Positions 45,442-58,603 are shown, counted from the stretch's first letter. The stretch is 64,000 bases of DNA from Podarcis raffonei (GCF_027172205.1 NC_070614.1:33842001-33906000), one strand, 5' to 3'. Notes: generated from the sequence alone by a model not told the origin. Made by a program: numbers and translations.

Positions 45442-46060
45442 TCATTGACTTTTCCTAATTAACTGCTCCATCGTGTTTAGCTCAGGCCTCAACATAATAA
45501 TATAATATTTGGGAGAAAAGATGCAATCCAGAAGACCACCACTGGAGGCTAAAATAGAGAAAATCTCCACAGCCACCATGTACTTCCCCTTGGAGCTCAA
45601 GTAGGCTGCAACAAAGGATACCCAAACACTGCAAAACACAGGCATACTAAAAGTGATAATTTGGCTTCGCTGAAACTGTCAGGTAATTTCCTGTCAAGAA
45701 AAGCCACAGTAAAGCTAGCAATGGCTAGCAAGCCCATATAGCCCAGGACACAGTAAAACATGGTGGAAGACCCTCGTTGCACACTAATACAATTTATTCA
45801 GTCACTGAGTGCATGGAGGAGAGGTTGCTAACCACACAGCACAAATGCCTATTTGGATGAAGGAGGAGCAAAACACAATGAAGTTGGACAGTGTTTTCCC
45901 CACCCATTTTCTGGCTGTGCTTCCTGGATTCTTGTCCATGAAAGCCAGAACCACAGTGATAGTTTTTGCCAATATAGAAGAAACTGTAACTAAGAAGATT
46001 GCAAAAAAAGCAGTTTGGTGAAGGAGACACATCACAGTTTTACGTTGGCTAATGAACTGA
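45442..46060 (-). pseudogene. V2R exon 6 relic, 5' truncated and frameshifted
   Basis: Three overlapping frames give successive parts of the 7TM exon: FISQRKTVMCLLHQTAFF through AKTITVVLAFMDKNPGS to CAVWLATSPP (45802-46060), then [20 protein letters not shown] to [12 protein letters not shown] (45640-45785), then [20 protein letters not shown] to [15 protein letters not shown] (45442-45640). At least two frameshifts are needed, a stretch between SPP and GSSTMFYC is shortened, and TM1 and TM2 plus the linker are missing. No companion exons occur. It lies in the spacer between gene D and gene F. Confidence 0.85.
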
Positions 46061-46793
46061 TAATATGAATGAGCTTGATAATATATGTTTATTGCTGTGG
46101 CTGACCCATTTCACTCAGATTAATGCCTTGCACTGGCTGATGTCACAGGCTTCAATATTTGTGCTGAATCCATGTTCATAGTTACATGGTATTCATGACA
46201 GCCAAGAAACTTTTTTCAGTATCTTTCATTGTGTGATTAGGGCTGAATAATTGATTTGTCTGATTCTTGAACCAAATCAGGCCATTTGTAACCCAATTGT
46301 GCTGAATCCAGATTGCATCGAGACAGCTACAAACCACACCATTAGGTGCACCTCAATCAGTCCATAGTGAATTGTGCTGATGTGGAACTAAAAAGCAGTA
46401 TCTCTAAAGCCAGACAGAATGCCTCCAAAGTGTTGCACTTATTATCTACACCATGTAAGGAGAATGGTGGGGTAGGGACAGGGTGAGGGAGGAGGAGATG
46501 GAATCCAATCACTGCAAGCTCTAGCTTCCAATCCAGAGCTAGAATCGTACTCGACACACTCCAACTTCTCATTTCCCCCAATATTAAATACAGTTCTCCA
46601 CATTTCCATATCAGTCAGAGATTTTCCTAAGTAAAAAAAATAAAAGTCCTCATTAAAATTCACCTGTGTTTCCCCCCCCATAAAACTGTATTCAGTGGTA
46701 ACAACTATGAACACACAACAACCTTCTTAGGAAATGGAGAGGCAATTTATAAACAGCCTATCTGGAGATCACTAACTATAGTAGAAGACACAG

Positions 46794-49700
46794 TCATTTG
46801 ATTCTTACATCTTTCCTTTTTATTAGCTGCTCTCTATTGTTCAATTCAGGCTTCAACAGAATAATGTAACATTTGGGAGAAAAGATGCAGCCCAACAACC
46901 CAGTACTGGAGGCTAAGATAGAAAAGATCTCCACAGCTACCATATATTTCCCCTTAATGCTCAAATACGTTGGGATAAATGATAACCAAACACTGCAAAA
47001 CATCAGCATGTTAAAACTGATAAACTTGGCTTCATTGAAAGTGTCAGGTAACTTTCTGGCAAGGAAAGCTAAAGTTAAGCTGGCAATGGCCAGGAAGCCA
47101 ATATAGCCAATGACACAGTAAAACATAACCACAGACCCCTCATTACATCCCAAGATAATTTCTTCAGCCACTGAGTGTACGTCAGCCTCTGGCAATGGAG
47201 GAGAAATTGCCAGCCACACAATGCAAATGCTTCCTTGAATAAGGGAGCAAGAAACAACAATGGAATTGGCCAGCCTCTTCCCCACCCATTTCCTTATGGT
47301 GGATCCTGGCTTGGTGGCCATGAAAGCCAGAACCACAGTGGTGGTTTTTGCCAGCACACAAGAAACAGCCACTGAGAAGATGATGCCAAAAGCGGTTTGT
47401 CGGAGGAGACACGTCACCTTATGAGGCTGTCCAATGAATAGCAATGCAGAAAGGAAGCACAGCAGGAGGGAGAGGAGGAGAGTGTAGGTGAGGTTCCTGT
47501 TGTTGGCTATAACAATAGGAGTATTGTGGTGCTTCATAAACATTCCTAGCACTAGAACTGTGATCAAAGAGAATGAAAGAGCACAAGTAGCTAAACCAAT
47601 CCCCAGAGGTTCATCATACATTAAGAAGATTAAAACTTTGGGAATGCAAGAAGTCTTATCCTCGTGAGGATAATGATCATCTGAGCATTTGAAGCAGTCA
47701 TCCATATCTGAAAAAAAGAGCGATTGTGATTTCAGTCATGCAAGAATACCCTATAGTAATTCTCTCCTAATACTTGATATGGAACAAATATTATGTGTAT
47801 CAAGTATTACAATTATTATTGTAGTCACTACAATAATTAAAAAATCTCAGTTAACCAATTTCTTTTTTATCTGTTGCAGTGTGATATGTATAAATGTGAT
47901 ACACTCTTTTGATTACACTTGTGGGACGGGACTCTGCATTTCAAAGAAGGTCAGGGAAACCTTTTCAGTATCGGAATCATTGGAGAACCATGGTGACAGA
48001 CCCTGAGCCATGACAGAAAATAATCTGTGTAAGCTCTGATTACCCTCTAGGAAACTCTCAAACAGTCAAAAACATGTACAATGAGTATTGTTACAGATAG
48101 GTTTAGTTATCTTTATAGTCCACATTTTATCAATGATTTAATTAGCACTGCTTGAGTGCTAAAAGCAAGGAGCAGATTATTAAATTCATGCACACGCATG
48201 AATAACAAGTCACATATCTAATGCTGAATAAACATAGCACTGGAGACGCATCCTTGCACTGATCTTAAATTTATGTTCCTCTCAATTTCAGACAAGAGTC
48301 TTGGTGGAAAGTGGGTATTCTGTAAGGCATTGCTGCTGCTCTCTCCTGCTTCAGTTTTGACTGTGTCTTCAGCTTACCCAAAAGCAAGTTGGAAGTTGTT
48401 GCTGCCGAGGCTGGAGAGGGTTGGAGTTGTAAGAAAGAAGTGGCAGTATGGTGGCAAGGGAGAGATCACAGTGGAGCATGCCTCTGGCCATGTTTGCTAT
48501 TTCTTATCACTATAACTCTTACCCTGCATATCAGATATCTTTCCTTCTGGACACTGAATGCAATCGTAGCAGCAGAATGGCTCCCCCTCCTTCTTTTTCT
48601 TCATATAACCAGGTTGACAGTAGGCATTGCATACAGAAAGGGGTAGTGCCTAATCCATAAATGAAAGAGGACACTGTTAATCTTCAGAAGAGAAAAAAAG
48701 AAAAGGTGGGAGTCCTGGAAATTCAAGAGAAAGCATGGTACCCAATGAAGTAATTTTCATGTCTTTAGGAAATGTCGACTACATGGAAAACATGGGCAGG
48801 ATTTCCTATTGCATGTAGTGAGTGTGTAAAGGCTCAGTTATGAATTGTACAGAAGCTGGCATGGGACAAGATTCCAATAAAACAATGTTTTTGTATAGAA
48901 TTTGTTTCTGTGGTTTTTCTATACTAAGAAATAAATAAAGGCCAGCTCACATTTAGTCCAGTATTTATTTTTTGCTCATAAGAAAATAAGATCATTATTT
49001 TTGTCACCCTTATTTTATTTGGTCTGCTATAACAATACGGTGTCAATGTGGCCATAGTTAGCATTGTGATGTATCCCTGCCAACCCTGTGAACTGGGAAC
49101 CCCAGTATGACTTACTTCAGACATGTGTACCATCCCATTGTTAGTGCACATTTTAAGTTCAGAGAATACACCCAAATTCAAGACTTACCTGATTAAACCA
49201 GGTGTTCCATGTAATTGCATCATCATTAATGATGAATGTTTGGTCTGGAAGCATCTGGGGATCCATCTTTCCAACTTTGACTCTAACAAAAGATTGATTT
49301 GGGAATGTGACCCAATTAATAATATCAAATCCTGCTACTATTACCCCATTTTGGTCAAAGGAAACCTTGTCTCCAGCACTGTTGTTAAACGAGACATGTT
49401 TTAGAAAATGGTGTAGCTAGAATGAAAAGAGAAAGAGAAATAAGTATCAAAGCAATGCAACTGGAGAACAAGGAACTGAATCTTTGCATAACAAAAAATC
49501 TTTGAATATCCAGCTGGAGTTCCTAGGCCTATCAGAAATTTCAAGTCATCCGCAAATCAGCTCAGTCTCCAATGGTGGCTGGCAGGACAGTTTCATAACT
49601 TACAAAGGTTCAAGCTGCTTAAAACATTACTGAGAGGTAAATGAGCACCCTTACTCAGGTAGCTCTCATCTTGAGGATATTACCTGCCATATCTGTTGGG

Positions 49701-52700
49701 ATGAAATGAGTCTTCTATTCCCCTTCATCACTGCTCTGGCTAAGGATGTGGATGAAGACATGGCATGTAAAGCATGAGCCACTGCAGAGACTGCATTATA
49801 GATGCTATAGCTGTGGCCTGTCATACTCATTTCAAAGAAAGGCCCAGGGAGGTTCTCCAGCCTCTCCTCCCCAGTGCAAATAGACCCATTTGCATCTCCC
49901 ATAGAAGAATTTGAGAATTCACAGTCAAATGCATTTTCCCAAAAGTCCTCTAAAAAACCATCTTCTTTTGCTCTGTAAGGATATCTTCTCTGAAGAAATT
50001 CTTGGAATCCCTGAAGCTCATTGGATTGCATAGCTAAAGATAAAGCACCATGAAAGAATTGTATATCCAAAGTCCTTTGATTGTTTAATGATTTTAATTC
50101 CATTTGGGCTGAAAGAATCCACACTTTACCTTTGGGCTTTTGAATGGTAACTTTCATTTTCGACTGAGATAACAACAATCTCAGAAATAGAATAACATCA
50201 GCTTCCCCAATTAGGACTATTGCATTGGCCGTGCTGCTCATGATTTTGTCATACAGTCCCATCATCCATTTATCAAAGGCTTCTTTAGTATCATCACAAG
50301 GGAAATCATCAATTGTTTCTATGAAGGCATAACAAATGCCCTCCTTCGAAATCCTTGGGCTCATGAACTGCATGAATACTTTTGCATTCTCATATGTTGA
50401 AGCTAAAACCCCAATCCACCTCCAACCAAAATGGATAATTAGATGGAGAATCCCCATATAATGCAGGTTTTCATTTGGTACCATTGTGTAGAAGGAAAGA
50501 GTGTTGACCACTTTTACTGGAGCAGGGCCATACAAGAGCTAAAGACAGGGAGACATGCAGATTTTCAAAACAATGCACTTAAACAAAAGAACCTGGAACA
50601 CATTTCAGTATAAACTGCCTTAGAAGTATGCAATTAATTAAAAGATGTTACAGTGCCTGCAGACTTATGTCATAAAACCATAGGCTCATAGAATTATAGC
50701 ATTGGATGGGACCCAATGGGTCATCCATTCCAACCCCTAAGAGAGCATTCAAACATTTCAAAGGCTATGCATAGTCATCATCAAATCAAGATGATTTGAC
50801 CTAACAGTGAACACTTGCACAGAGAATGTCCTATTTAACTGGAACACATCCGAAAAGAATCTATTAATAAATTACTGAAGTAAGTTGCAGTTTGAACATT
50901 TAGCAAACCTTCACCCTCCATCTACAGGTAGGGTCAAATGTACCCTGAAAGTGCTAGCGGGGGCAGGGTGGATATAATACATTGGTGTCTGTTTCCTTCC
51001 AACTCTATGTTCATGGTGGTCATCAGCCATGTTGAGGTATGACTTGTTGTGCAGTGTTTAATTTGCACTCCCCCAAGAATTTAGTGAAAGATTAAAGTCT
51101 CCCCCCCCCTCATGATTCTGGGGATCAATTCTAGCCCTCTTGGAATGACTGAGAAAAATGGAAGAAAAAAGAACAGAACACTATGTGCAAACATTGCTAC
51201 AAGTGAAAATGTTGTCTGAAAACATACATGTCGCTACTCTGAGGAAATATAATATCGCTGCTCACTAGTGACAAGCTACCCCTTCCTTTTATGGACTATT
51301 ACACAGGTACACTTCTGAGTAACTACAAGAGAAAAACACTTCAAACATGCTTTACTGACAAGCAGGGGTGCTGACTAGGTCCCTGGGTTATGGGTCCCCA
51401 GTGCGTGTGGCCTGACGTGACGTCACATTGTGACATGATGTCACAACGTCATGCACCCCACAGCCACAGAACCTGAGGTTCTGAAATCTTGCAAGGCCTC
51501 AGACCGTATCTCCATGATATCACGAGGCCTCAGAGATAATGTCCAAGGTTTCGTGATGTCTTGAAACCTGACTTCCAATGGCACTAAAACAGCCTCAAAG
51601 AGCACCTTTGGGGTCTCGCACGTCATCAGACATGACTTCTGGTGCTTCGCAAGGCACCAGAAGTTGTGTCAGGGGCCCTATGGTGTGGGTGCTGAGCCCC
51701 AGGGTCCTCTATAGTTGGTGTCCCTGCCAAGAAGGGAAATTTAAGAACTGCTTTGCTCATTATCAGTTGCATCTATGCAAGAATTTGTATGTTTTATTTC
51801 TATTCAGTTTTCCTTCACCAGATATACACTTGACAAAAATGTTACCTTGATTAATGATAGCTAAAATAAATAGGAGAACATTGTCCATTTGGGCTTCTTG
51901 GCCCAGCATTCCTCTACACATTAAACTTGTTTATGCCTTATGATCCAGGATAGTTTGCCCTAACATGAAATACAAGGAGAGTGAACAAAATGTATAGATC
52001 TCAAAACTCCAGTTCTGACATTCATATTTTGTAAATACATGCAGGAGTAAAGAAGCTAGTCCTAAATTAATAGCAGCAGCAGCAGCAGTAGTAGTAATAG
52101 TCACACCTGTACATTCCCACAAAAAAATCAATAGGTATCATACCTGTGGAATCTTGTCGATGCTCAAAATATTTGACATCTCCTCAGAACTTAGTGAGAA
52201 AAGTGCCCCAATAACAGCTATTATATTGTCCTGGCTATCACACTTGTAGTTGGGGAATAATCGGTTTCTTGTAGAAATAAGTTGCATTGTGGCCTGATAG
52301 GTCCACTTGTCTTCAGAATAGCTGTCATAGATACTGAATCCGAGGGTGATATTTGGTAAGATCTGAGAATTTTCATTGATCTCCTTTATAGCATATACCA
52401 AAGTCAGGAGGTGCTGGTAGTTCTTAGTCACCACCCTATAATGAGATATACATCTTTTTTGTCATAGTGCTTCATAAGACCAGTGGTAGTCTACTGTATA
52501 TCTTAATTACAAAGGTTTATATGAATTTGCATATGCTGTATGTTAAAAGACATTTCTTATAACGGATCATAAAGGATACAGACATGCAGAGTCCTATCAG
52601 TTTTCAGAATGTGCTGCTATCTACACTATGCTCAAAATGCTTATACCTAGAGTTGAGTAGGTTAAAAATAATGGCATTACTCCAAATCAGAGGAATACAC

Positions 52701-53905
52701 ACAAACTCAGCTTCTTATTGTTTTTTAATTTACACCCTTCTCTTACAAGCAGTGCATTAGACAGTGCCATTTTAATACTTAACACATGCTGAGATATACA
52801 GAAACACAGAAAAGTTGAGCTGAAATTGTTCATATTCAGCACTAGAGGTTCTTCAACAGTTGTACATGTTGTGCTAGGAGTCCTTGATGAACTTCCAGGC
52901 AGTCCCAAAAATCACAATGAAACCCACACAGGGGAATAATATAAGGCCAGATGTTTCTGGTATGAATTCATAACACATTGTATGTAAAGGTGGCAGACTT
53001 TGAAGTACAATTCCCAATGTTCATATTGTGAAAATAGTTTTGCAATTATTTATTGTAAGCCGCCCTGTGATCTTCGGATGAGGGACAGTATAGAAATGTA
53101 ATGACTAAAATAAAAATAATAACCCCCAGCAGTAGAAACCAACTGTATCTGTTAATATTGCTTTGTTAGATCTTGGATAGTCATGACAGATGCAGCTGCT
53201 GTGTTTTGTTTTGGGAAGCCTCAACAACCTGGGATCTGGGCCATAAGGTAGGATAATATAAATTCATGCTGAATTTAACTTGCATTTATGCTTTTATGTC
53301 TATGATGGCAAATCAGAAAGTATTCCTTCTGTTGATTTGAATGGCTTATAACTGGTTTGGTTATAAACTAAACTGCTTTTAGTTTTAGTTATAAGTTTTA
53401 TATATAATTCATTTAGCTATACCTTAGATTGTACTTTTGTTAAGTTTGTAAACCACAGAAATTATGTAGTTAATAGACGCTTGAAGGATGATCATAGAAG
53501 TCTGTCTATCTATAACGATCATGTCTGCATCAGAAATCTGCTGAGTTGGGACCAGGGAGAGGATCTTTCCAGAAGCTGCACACACACACACAAACACAAA
53601 CACAAACACAAACACACACACTTATTAATAATAGGACTAAAGTGTGGCTTAGTTTGTAGGCAACCCACAATAATTCATTACCTGAGTGGTAGAAATTCAG
53701 TCTCAATAGGATCCCTCTCGAAGGACTGGATATGAGATTCAGTAACAATATTCTGAGTAACAATGCCACCCAAAATTAGATCTTCCTGCTGATAATACTG
53801 GTGAAAAAAGGGTTGAGGATGCTGGATCCTGCATTTAGCAGCAGAAGTCTTACATACTTTGTGAGGCAGCAACAGTATCAATGACAACACCATTACTACC
53901 TTCAT
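46794..53905 (-). CDS. Vomeronasal type-2 receptor, gene F (complete, 6 exons)
   Basis: Exons in transcript order: 53682-53905, 52144-52435, 49684-50538, 49189-49416, 48523-48649, 46794-47707. They total 2640 nt, 879 aa, phases consistent, no stop. Signal peptide: [18 protein letters not shown]. Exon 1 (224 nt) ends ETEFLPLR, with a CAG|GTAATG donor unlike the GT|GTAAG of its neighbours and 6-9 nt longer than most. The ligand domain runs to residue 533, with [15 protein letters not shown], where the usual PGD is QED, and [16 protein letters not shown] at the start of exon 3. Exon 5 linker: [16 protein letters not shown]. Exon 6 has seven hydrophobic segments and ends [13 protein letters not shown] with a slightly extended basic tail. 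The coding sequence looks intact, but its upstream flank has been invaded by a solo LTR about 165 bp from the ATG and by a Copia element beyond it. Confidence 0.9.
50680..50770 (-). repeat. CR1 LINE 3' fragment
   Basis: The plus strand reads CTCATAGAATTATAGCATTG, then GGGACCCAATGGGTCATCCA and TTCCAACCCC, the reverse complement of the well-known CR1 3' end. Short and diverged, in intron 2 of gene F. Confidence 0.65.
50780..52143. other. Rest of intron 2 of gene F
   Basis: No exon relic or clear transposon. A GC-richer stretch with repeated CATGATATCACGAGG-like phrases lies at about 51410-51690. An AGC/AGT repeat is at 52070-52099. Confidence 0.4.
53050..53125 (+). repeat. LINE 3' tail (CR1-type)
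   Basis: AAGCCGCCCTGTGATCTTCG followed by GGGACAGTATAGAAATGTAA and an A-rich end is a common squamate LINE 3' terminus. In intron 1 of gene F. Confidence 0.5.
53579..53622. repeat. (CA)n/(CAAACA)n microsatellite
   Basis: Imperfect CA and CAAACA units about 60 bp past the exon 1 donor of gene F. Confidence 0.9.
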
Positions 53906-54069
53906 TCTCAGTACAAATAATTCTGGACACAGATTCCAGTATTTTCATTTATAAATACCACTAACACCTAGCAGTAGTTATACAGTCTAATGGGTATATT
54001 TACTAAATAACAACTTTCATTTCTTTCCTGTTTGAATTCCACAGGGATTGAGCACGCAACAGAATTAAT

Positions 54070-54899
54070 TGCGTGGACAGGCGGAGTCCCCAGATCCCGA
54101 GCGGTCCCCCCCATCATGTGGAATAACGACTCAAGACAACGTGCTATGGGATTAAATTGGCCACAACTTTATTAAATTTCAAATGTGAGTAGACCTTGGG
54201 CTCAGGCATTGGGCGTTCTCCCTCCCCAGTCCCCAGCAGGGGACCTAGGGAGCTTCAGGGTTATACAGTGTGTGGGGGGGGGATGGGCTGGCTCTGGAGA
54301 ACATATGTTCAAGCACAGATAGCCACCCCCGTTATGCCGCCGCAGGGGAGAGCAATGACGACCTTTCGTCGTACGGTCAAAGCCTCCCTTCAGAAACCCC
54401 TTTAACGGGGAACCCTGGTATCGCCGCCGCAAAGAGGAAGATGGACTAAAGGATTCCGCCCAAGGCCTGATACCGCCAAAGTTGTGACATTTTGCTACGG
54501 GAAAGGCGAAACCTGCCAATGCAGGGAAATTCCTTTCCGGCCCTTTAACAGCGACCTTAACGTAGCAGCGCTCGCATACCTGTGAAGAAAAGTTAACCTG
54601 CAAAAGAAGACATTAACTGAGGGTGGGTAGGGTGGGAGAAGCTCTGGAGCCAAGTGAGGATTCCCAGGTAAGATCCTCCCTCTATTGTGTGGGCAGGTAA
54701 TCCCTCCCCTCCCTGGCCTGGTCTCCTTGGCAACGCTTCCCCCAGGTGGGATTGGACAACTGACTGAGGTAGGCGGAGACCTCCAGGTATCCCACCTGAG
54801 GGAAGGCAAAGCCAAGCCTATGCTGACGGGGCCGCTCCACATCTAGGGCTGCGCGCGTCCACGCAAAGGGCGCTACCCTTTTTAAGCGGGGAGTGGTCA
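54070..54899 (-). mobile_element. Solo LTR, inserted close upstream of gene F
   Basis: About 830 bp with TG...CA type ends (plus strand TGCGTGGACAG to GGGAGTGGTCA) and, in minus sense, an AATAAAGTTGTGGCC polyadenylation region. Unit 2 of the local duplication has the uninterrupted target (GTAATTAATTATAATCATTG at about 60506), so the insertion borders are supported. The target repeat is short and imperfect (AATT/CATT-like). No internal coding part is left, as expected after LTR-LTR recombination. A fossil, with relatives at 17.9, 33.3 and 44.8 kb. Gypsy-like is my guess. Confidence 0.7.
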
Positions 54900-54949
54900 T
54901 TATAGTCATTGCTGTAATGACAGAGGGAAATAATTACAAAGCCAACCTT

Positions 54950-54954
54950 GGGGT
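54950..54954. repeat. Target-site duplication of the Copia element, left
   Basis: GGGGT, repeated at 58458-58462 directly after the right LTR. Confidence 0.85.
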
Positions 54955-55426
54955 TGTCGGGATCAAGCCAAAACAGCAGAGCCTCCAGCTTAGCTCTTAG
55001 TCCAGAGGAATTTGGCCACCCTCCAGGTGCCCGGCTTGATTCCTTATGACCTCCCCTGCCAGCGACTCCCGGCAAGATCAAAGGAGGTCTCTTCGGCGAT
55101 CCTTTTCTAACGTGAAAAGAACACACCACTCCTCCCCCAGGGAGGGGGAATGAGACAGACAGAAATATATCTACATGTCTTTATTTCTGTCTTTCAGCAG
55201 TACAGAGAAACATGTCTGTACACTTTGCTTCCCAGTGCAGAGAGAGAATAAACTCCACCCATGTACTTCCAGTACAGGGTCATGTGCTGCTCTGAGGTAA
55301 CATCCGGCTCTCAGAGCACTTTACAGACAGTCCCAGTTTCCCACGGGACAATCCAATAACATCAGTTTCCTGTTTACCATTCCAGCCACCTGGTGCTTGC
55401 TTCTGCATTGCTCCTTTTTCGTAACA
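54955..55426 (-). repeat. Copia 3' LTR
   Basis: 472 bp, TG...CA ends. It matches the other LTR at 57986-58457 throughout the parts I compared base by base. Contains 'GAATAAACTCC' on the plus strand and a T-rich core. Confidence 0.9.
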
Positions 55427-57985
55427 TCCTCCCCCAAAAGAATCAATGCGTGTTGCAGCAAGCAAAGCATGATCCAGAGAAGAAAACAAACAGTTGTTAT
55501 ACACATAACACTCCCCTGTTGTTTCAGTTCCACCCTTGGAACTCCCCGCCACTGGTTTCCCCAGTGTACCTCTCTGGTTGTCTGGTTTCCAAGGAATGAG
55601 TGCATCTGCATTACCTTGGCTAGCAACTCTCTGTTGTGTCTTTGTCTCTGACTTTGACACAGCTCCAACCTGTCCTCGGTTGTTTACAACAGCAACACAT
55701 GCAACAGCTAAGTTAGCAAACTCTTTTGAGTACCTCTTGGGTGGTTGACCCTTTGTAACTCTCCCAGACCTACGTATGAGGTGCTGATCCTCTCTGCTCA
55801 CTGGTCCAGTCTCAGGACTCTTTGGAGAACTAGTTCCAATGGTAAACAGTGGTTCATCCTTCAGTTGTGAAGGCCTATCCATTGTGTGAGACTTCCTCTC
55901 AATGACTGTGACAACTGAGCTCTCCGAGCTATCAGTGTCATCACTTTCTGTACAGCTGAAATCAGTGAAATCATCATCATCTGAATCGTCCTCAGTGGGA
56001 AATGTGTGTACTATCACTCTCTCCTGTTCAGGAGCACTCTCTAGAAATTTTGTGAGAATCACCTGACCAGATTCAGACAAAATTACTCTGTAGAGACCCC
56101 TTTCATACCCCACAAAAATGCCTCTGGCATTCTTTACTCCACCTGGAGCTTCTGTTCTCACATGAGACCCAAAAACCTTGAAATGGGCAACAGAAGGTTT
56201 TCTGTGGAACAGTTTCTCAAAAGGAGAACTTCCCAACTCTTTTGAAACCTTTCTCATTTTCGTATAACAGAACGACATTAGAGACTCGGCCCAGTACTCA
56301 TGTGGCAGATGTGAACTTAGCAATTGCGCTTCCATCCCCTTTTGCAATTCTCTGTTCACCCGTACACAGACACCCCTGTTCCACGCTTCCGCTGAAACAG
56401 AAACCTTGTGTCTTATTCCCTTCTTCTGCAGGAACCTCTGGAAATCCTGTAAAAGAAAAATCTGCTTCTCATCTGTGAATAGACAATCAATGTTAGCATC
56501 ATGCATACTCTTAACTTTGTCACAAAACTCCTGAAACCTCTCCAAGGCTTCCTTTGGCTTTCTCAACACATAAACCCAGACATAGTTAGAGAAATGATCC
56601 ACACACACAAGATAATATCTTGCATTGCCTCTAGATGGTTCTAGAGGACCAATCACATCAGCATACACCCGCTGAAATGCTCTGTTGACCCCGGTCTTCT
56701 TCTTGCTCACACCTGCAAGAGAAACTTGGTTAGACACAGATGAATTACATTCCATGTAATCACTTTGTGCAAAAGTCAACAAATATAGTCCATCCTTCTG
56801 TTTGGCAGAAAGATAAAGCTCTCCATCTTTGTAGATCTCGCAGCTCTCAGCATCGTAGGACAGTTTCAGTCCTCTCTTTGCAATCTGCGAAACACTGAGC
56901 AGATTGAACCTCAATTCAGGAACCAAGTAAACATTGTTTATTGTCAAGTCCAGACTCTTAAGATAGACAGTCCCCACGCCGGCCGCTTCTAGCTCCTGAC
57001 CATTGGCCTGTGTCACAGTGAAGCTTTGCTTCTTAAACGTTGAAAAGAGTTTTCTGTGTGGGGACATATGAACTGTCGCTGCAGTGTCGATAATAAACGC
57101 GTTCCCAACATCTGGCGTGGTTCCTTTCGCCATCAAAGCCTTTGCAGGTTCCACCATAGGCTTGGTACGACCTTTGCCTGACGCCTCAGGCTTTGCTGAG
57201 CGGCCCTTCGCTCCTTTAGGCTGACGTGGCTTCTTACAGTTCCGCTGAAGATGCCCAGCCTGTCCACAACTGTAATACTGGACAGCATTCAAAGCTACAG
57301 CATCCTTTCCAGTAGCCTCATCGGTGGGGGAATTAGAACTCCGTTCCTCCCTCCCCCTGTCCTTTACTTCCAGTGCAGCATGCCGGCTGTGTTCATCTAG
57401 AACCACGGCACTCAGGGGCACTCCCCCCTTCTTGGCATCCATGCTGAATCCAAGGGTCAGTTTTACACTCAATCTCAAGCCAGCTTTCACTTTTCAAGCC
57501 AGTAAAACTCCAAAAGTTCTTTGTTTACTGCTTCACTGGCAGGCAAAACTTTTGGGTTGTTTTTCCAAAACCCTTGCACAGCTGCGCAGATACACTTTCG
57601 ATTTCCCAGGCTCTTCTTAGGCCACTCAGTAACTGGCAGACGTTGCCTAGCAACCTGCTCAGGACGGAACTCCTTATCTAAACCACAGGAATTCCTGGTA
57701 TGCAAGCTTGCCCTCAGAGCTTGTTTTTTTTTTCAAACGCAGCTCTTCCTTGTGAACCAGAAAATAAGCCTTTCTGCGTTCATTTTTCTCTACCTCAAAA
57801 AGCAGCATACCTTCTCCGTTGCCTTGAAACACACTCCTCTCGGTGTCCAGCTGTCTGTTTCAGCTTCTGGCTGCAGGCAGACGCTTTCTTTATCTCCTTA
57901 GGTGCAAAGGATGGCAACGATTCATCGACCTCTCACCTCTCATGCAGATTCTCACAGATCAGATAACCATCGGTCTGCTACCAGT

Positions 57986-58457
57986 TGTCGGGATCAAGCC
58001 AAAACAGCAGAGCCTCCAGCTTAGCTCTTAGTCCAGAGGAATTTGGCCACCCTCCAGGTGCCCGGCTTGATTCCTTATGACCTCCCCTGCCAGCGACTCC
58101 CGGCAAGATCAAAGGAGGTCTCTTCGGCGATCCTTTTCTAACGTGAAAAGAACACACCACTCCTCCCCCAGGGAGGGGGAATGAGACAGACAGAAATATA
58201 TCTACATGTCTTTATTTCTGTCTTTCAGCAGTACAGAGAAACATGTCTGTACACTTTGCTTCCCAGTGCAGAGAGAGAATAAACTCCACCCATGTACTTC
58301 CAGTACAGGGTCATGTGCTGCTCTGAGGTAACATCCGGCTCTCAGAGCACTTTACAGACAGTCCCAGTTTCCCACGGGACAATCCAATAACATCAGTTTC
58401 CTGTTTACCATTCCAGCCACCTGGTGCTTGCTTCTGCATTGCTCCTTTTTCGTAACA
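57986..58457 (-). repeat. Copia 5' LTR
   Basis: 472 bp, same length and apparently same sequence as the LTR at 54955-55426. The element is read leftward from here. Confidence 0.9.
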
Positions 58458-58603
58458 GGGGTTCCTCTGTGTAACTGCACAAGGTAACTTGTTTGTTACA
58501 TCTGAAGATTCCCCCACACCTTCCACCTAGTTGAGTATCAAATGGTACTTTGGCTTGCATGAGGAACGCATTAAGGCTTCAGACATATAACATCATAGTT
58601 TGG

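Larger units (their letters stand above)
54955..58457 (-). mobile_element. Copia-type (Ty1/copia) LTR retrotransposon, small copy
   Basis: Total length is 3.5 kb, read leftward. Two 472-bp LTRs (54955-55426 and 57986-58457) begin TGTTACG and end CCCGACA in element sense and agree wherever I compared them. Next to the 5' LTR is a primer-binding site matching the initiator-methionine tRNA end (TGGTAGCAGA), and next to the 3' LTR a purine-rich tract. A main open region (about 55280-57490) shows, in order, a CCHC zinc knuckle, an aspartic protease active site (DTAATVHMSP) and an integrase region (YADVIGPLEPSRG, YYLVCVDHFSNYVW). Not all pol parts of a full Copia were recognised and it is shorter than usual, so I take it as broken, probably with few breaks. 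LTR agreement suggests a young insertion. A 5-bp target repeat flanks it. Confidence 0.9.

Noticed and set aside
54202-55129. Several minus-strand frames of 75-133 codons
   Set aside because: They fall in the solo LTR and the Copia LTR, are mutually overlapping and match no protein motif.
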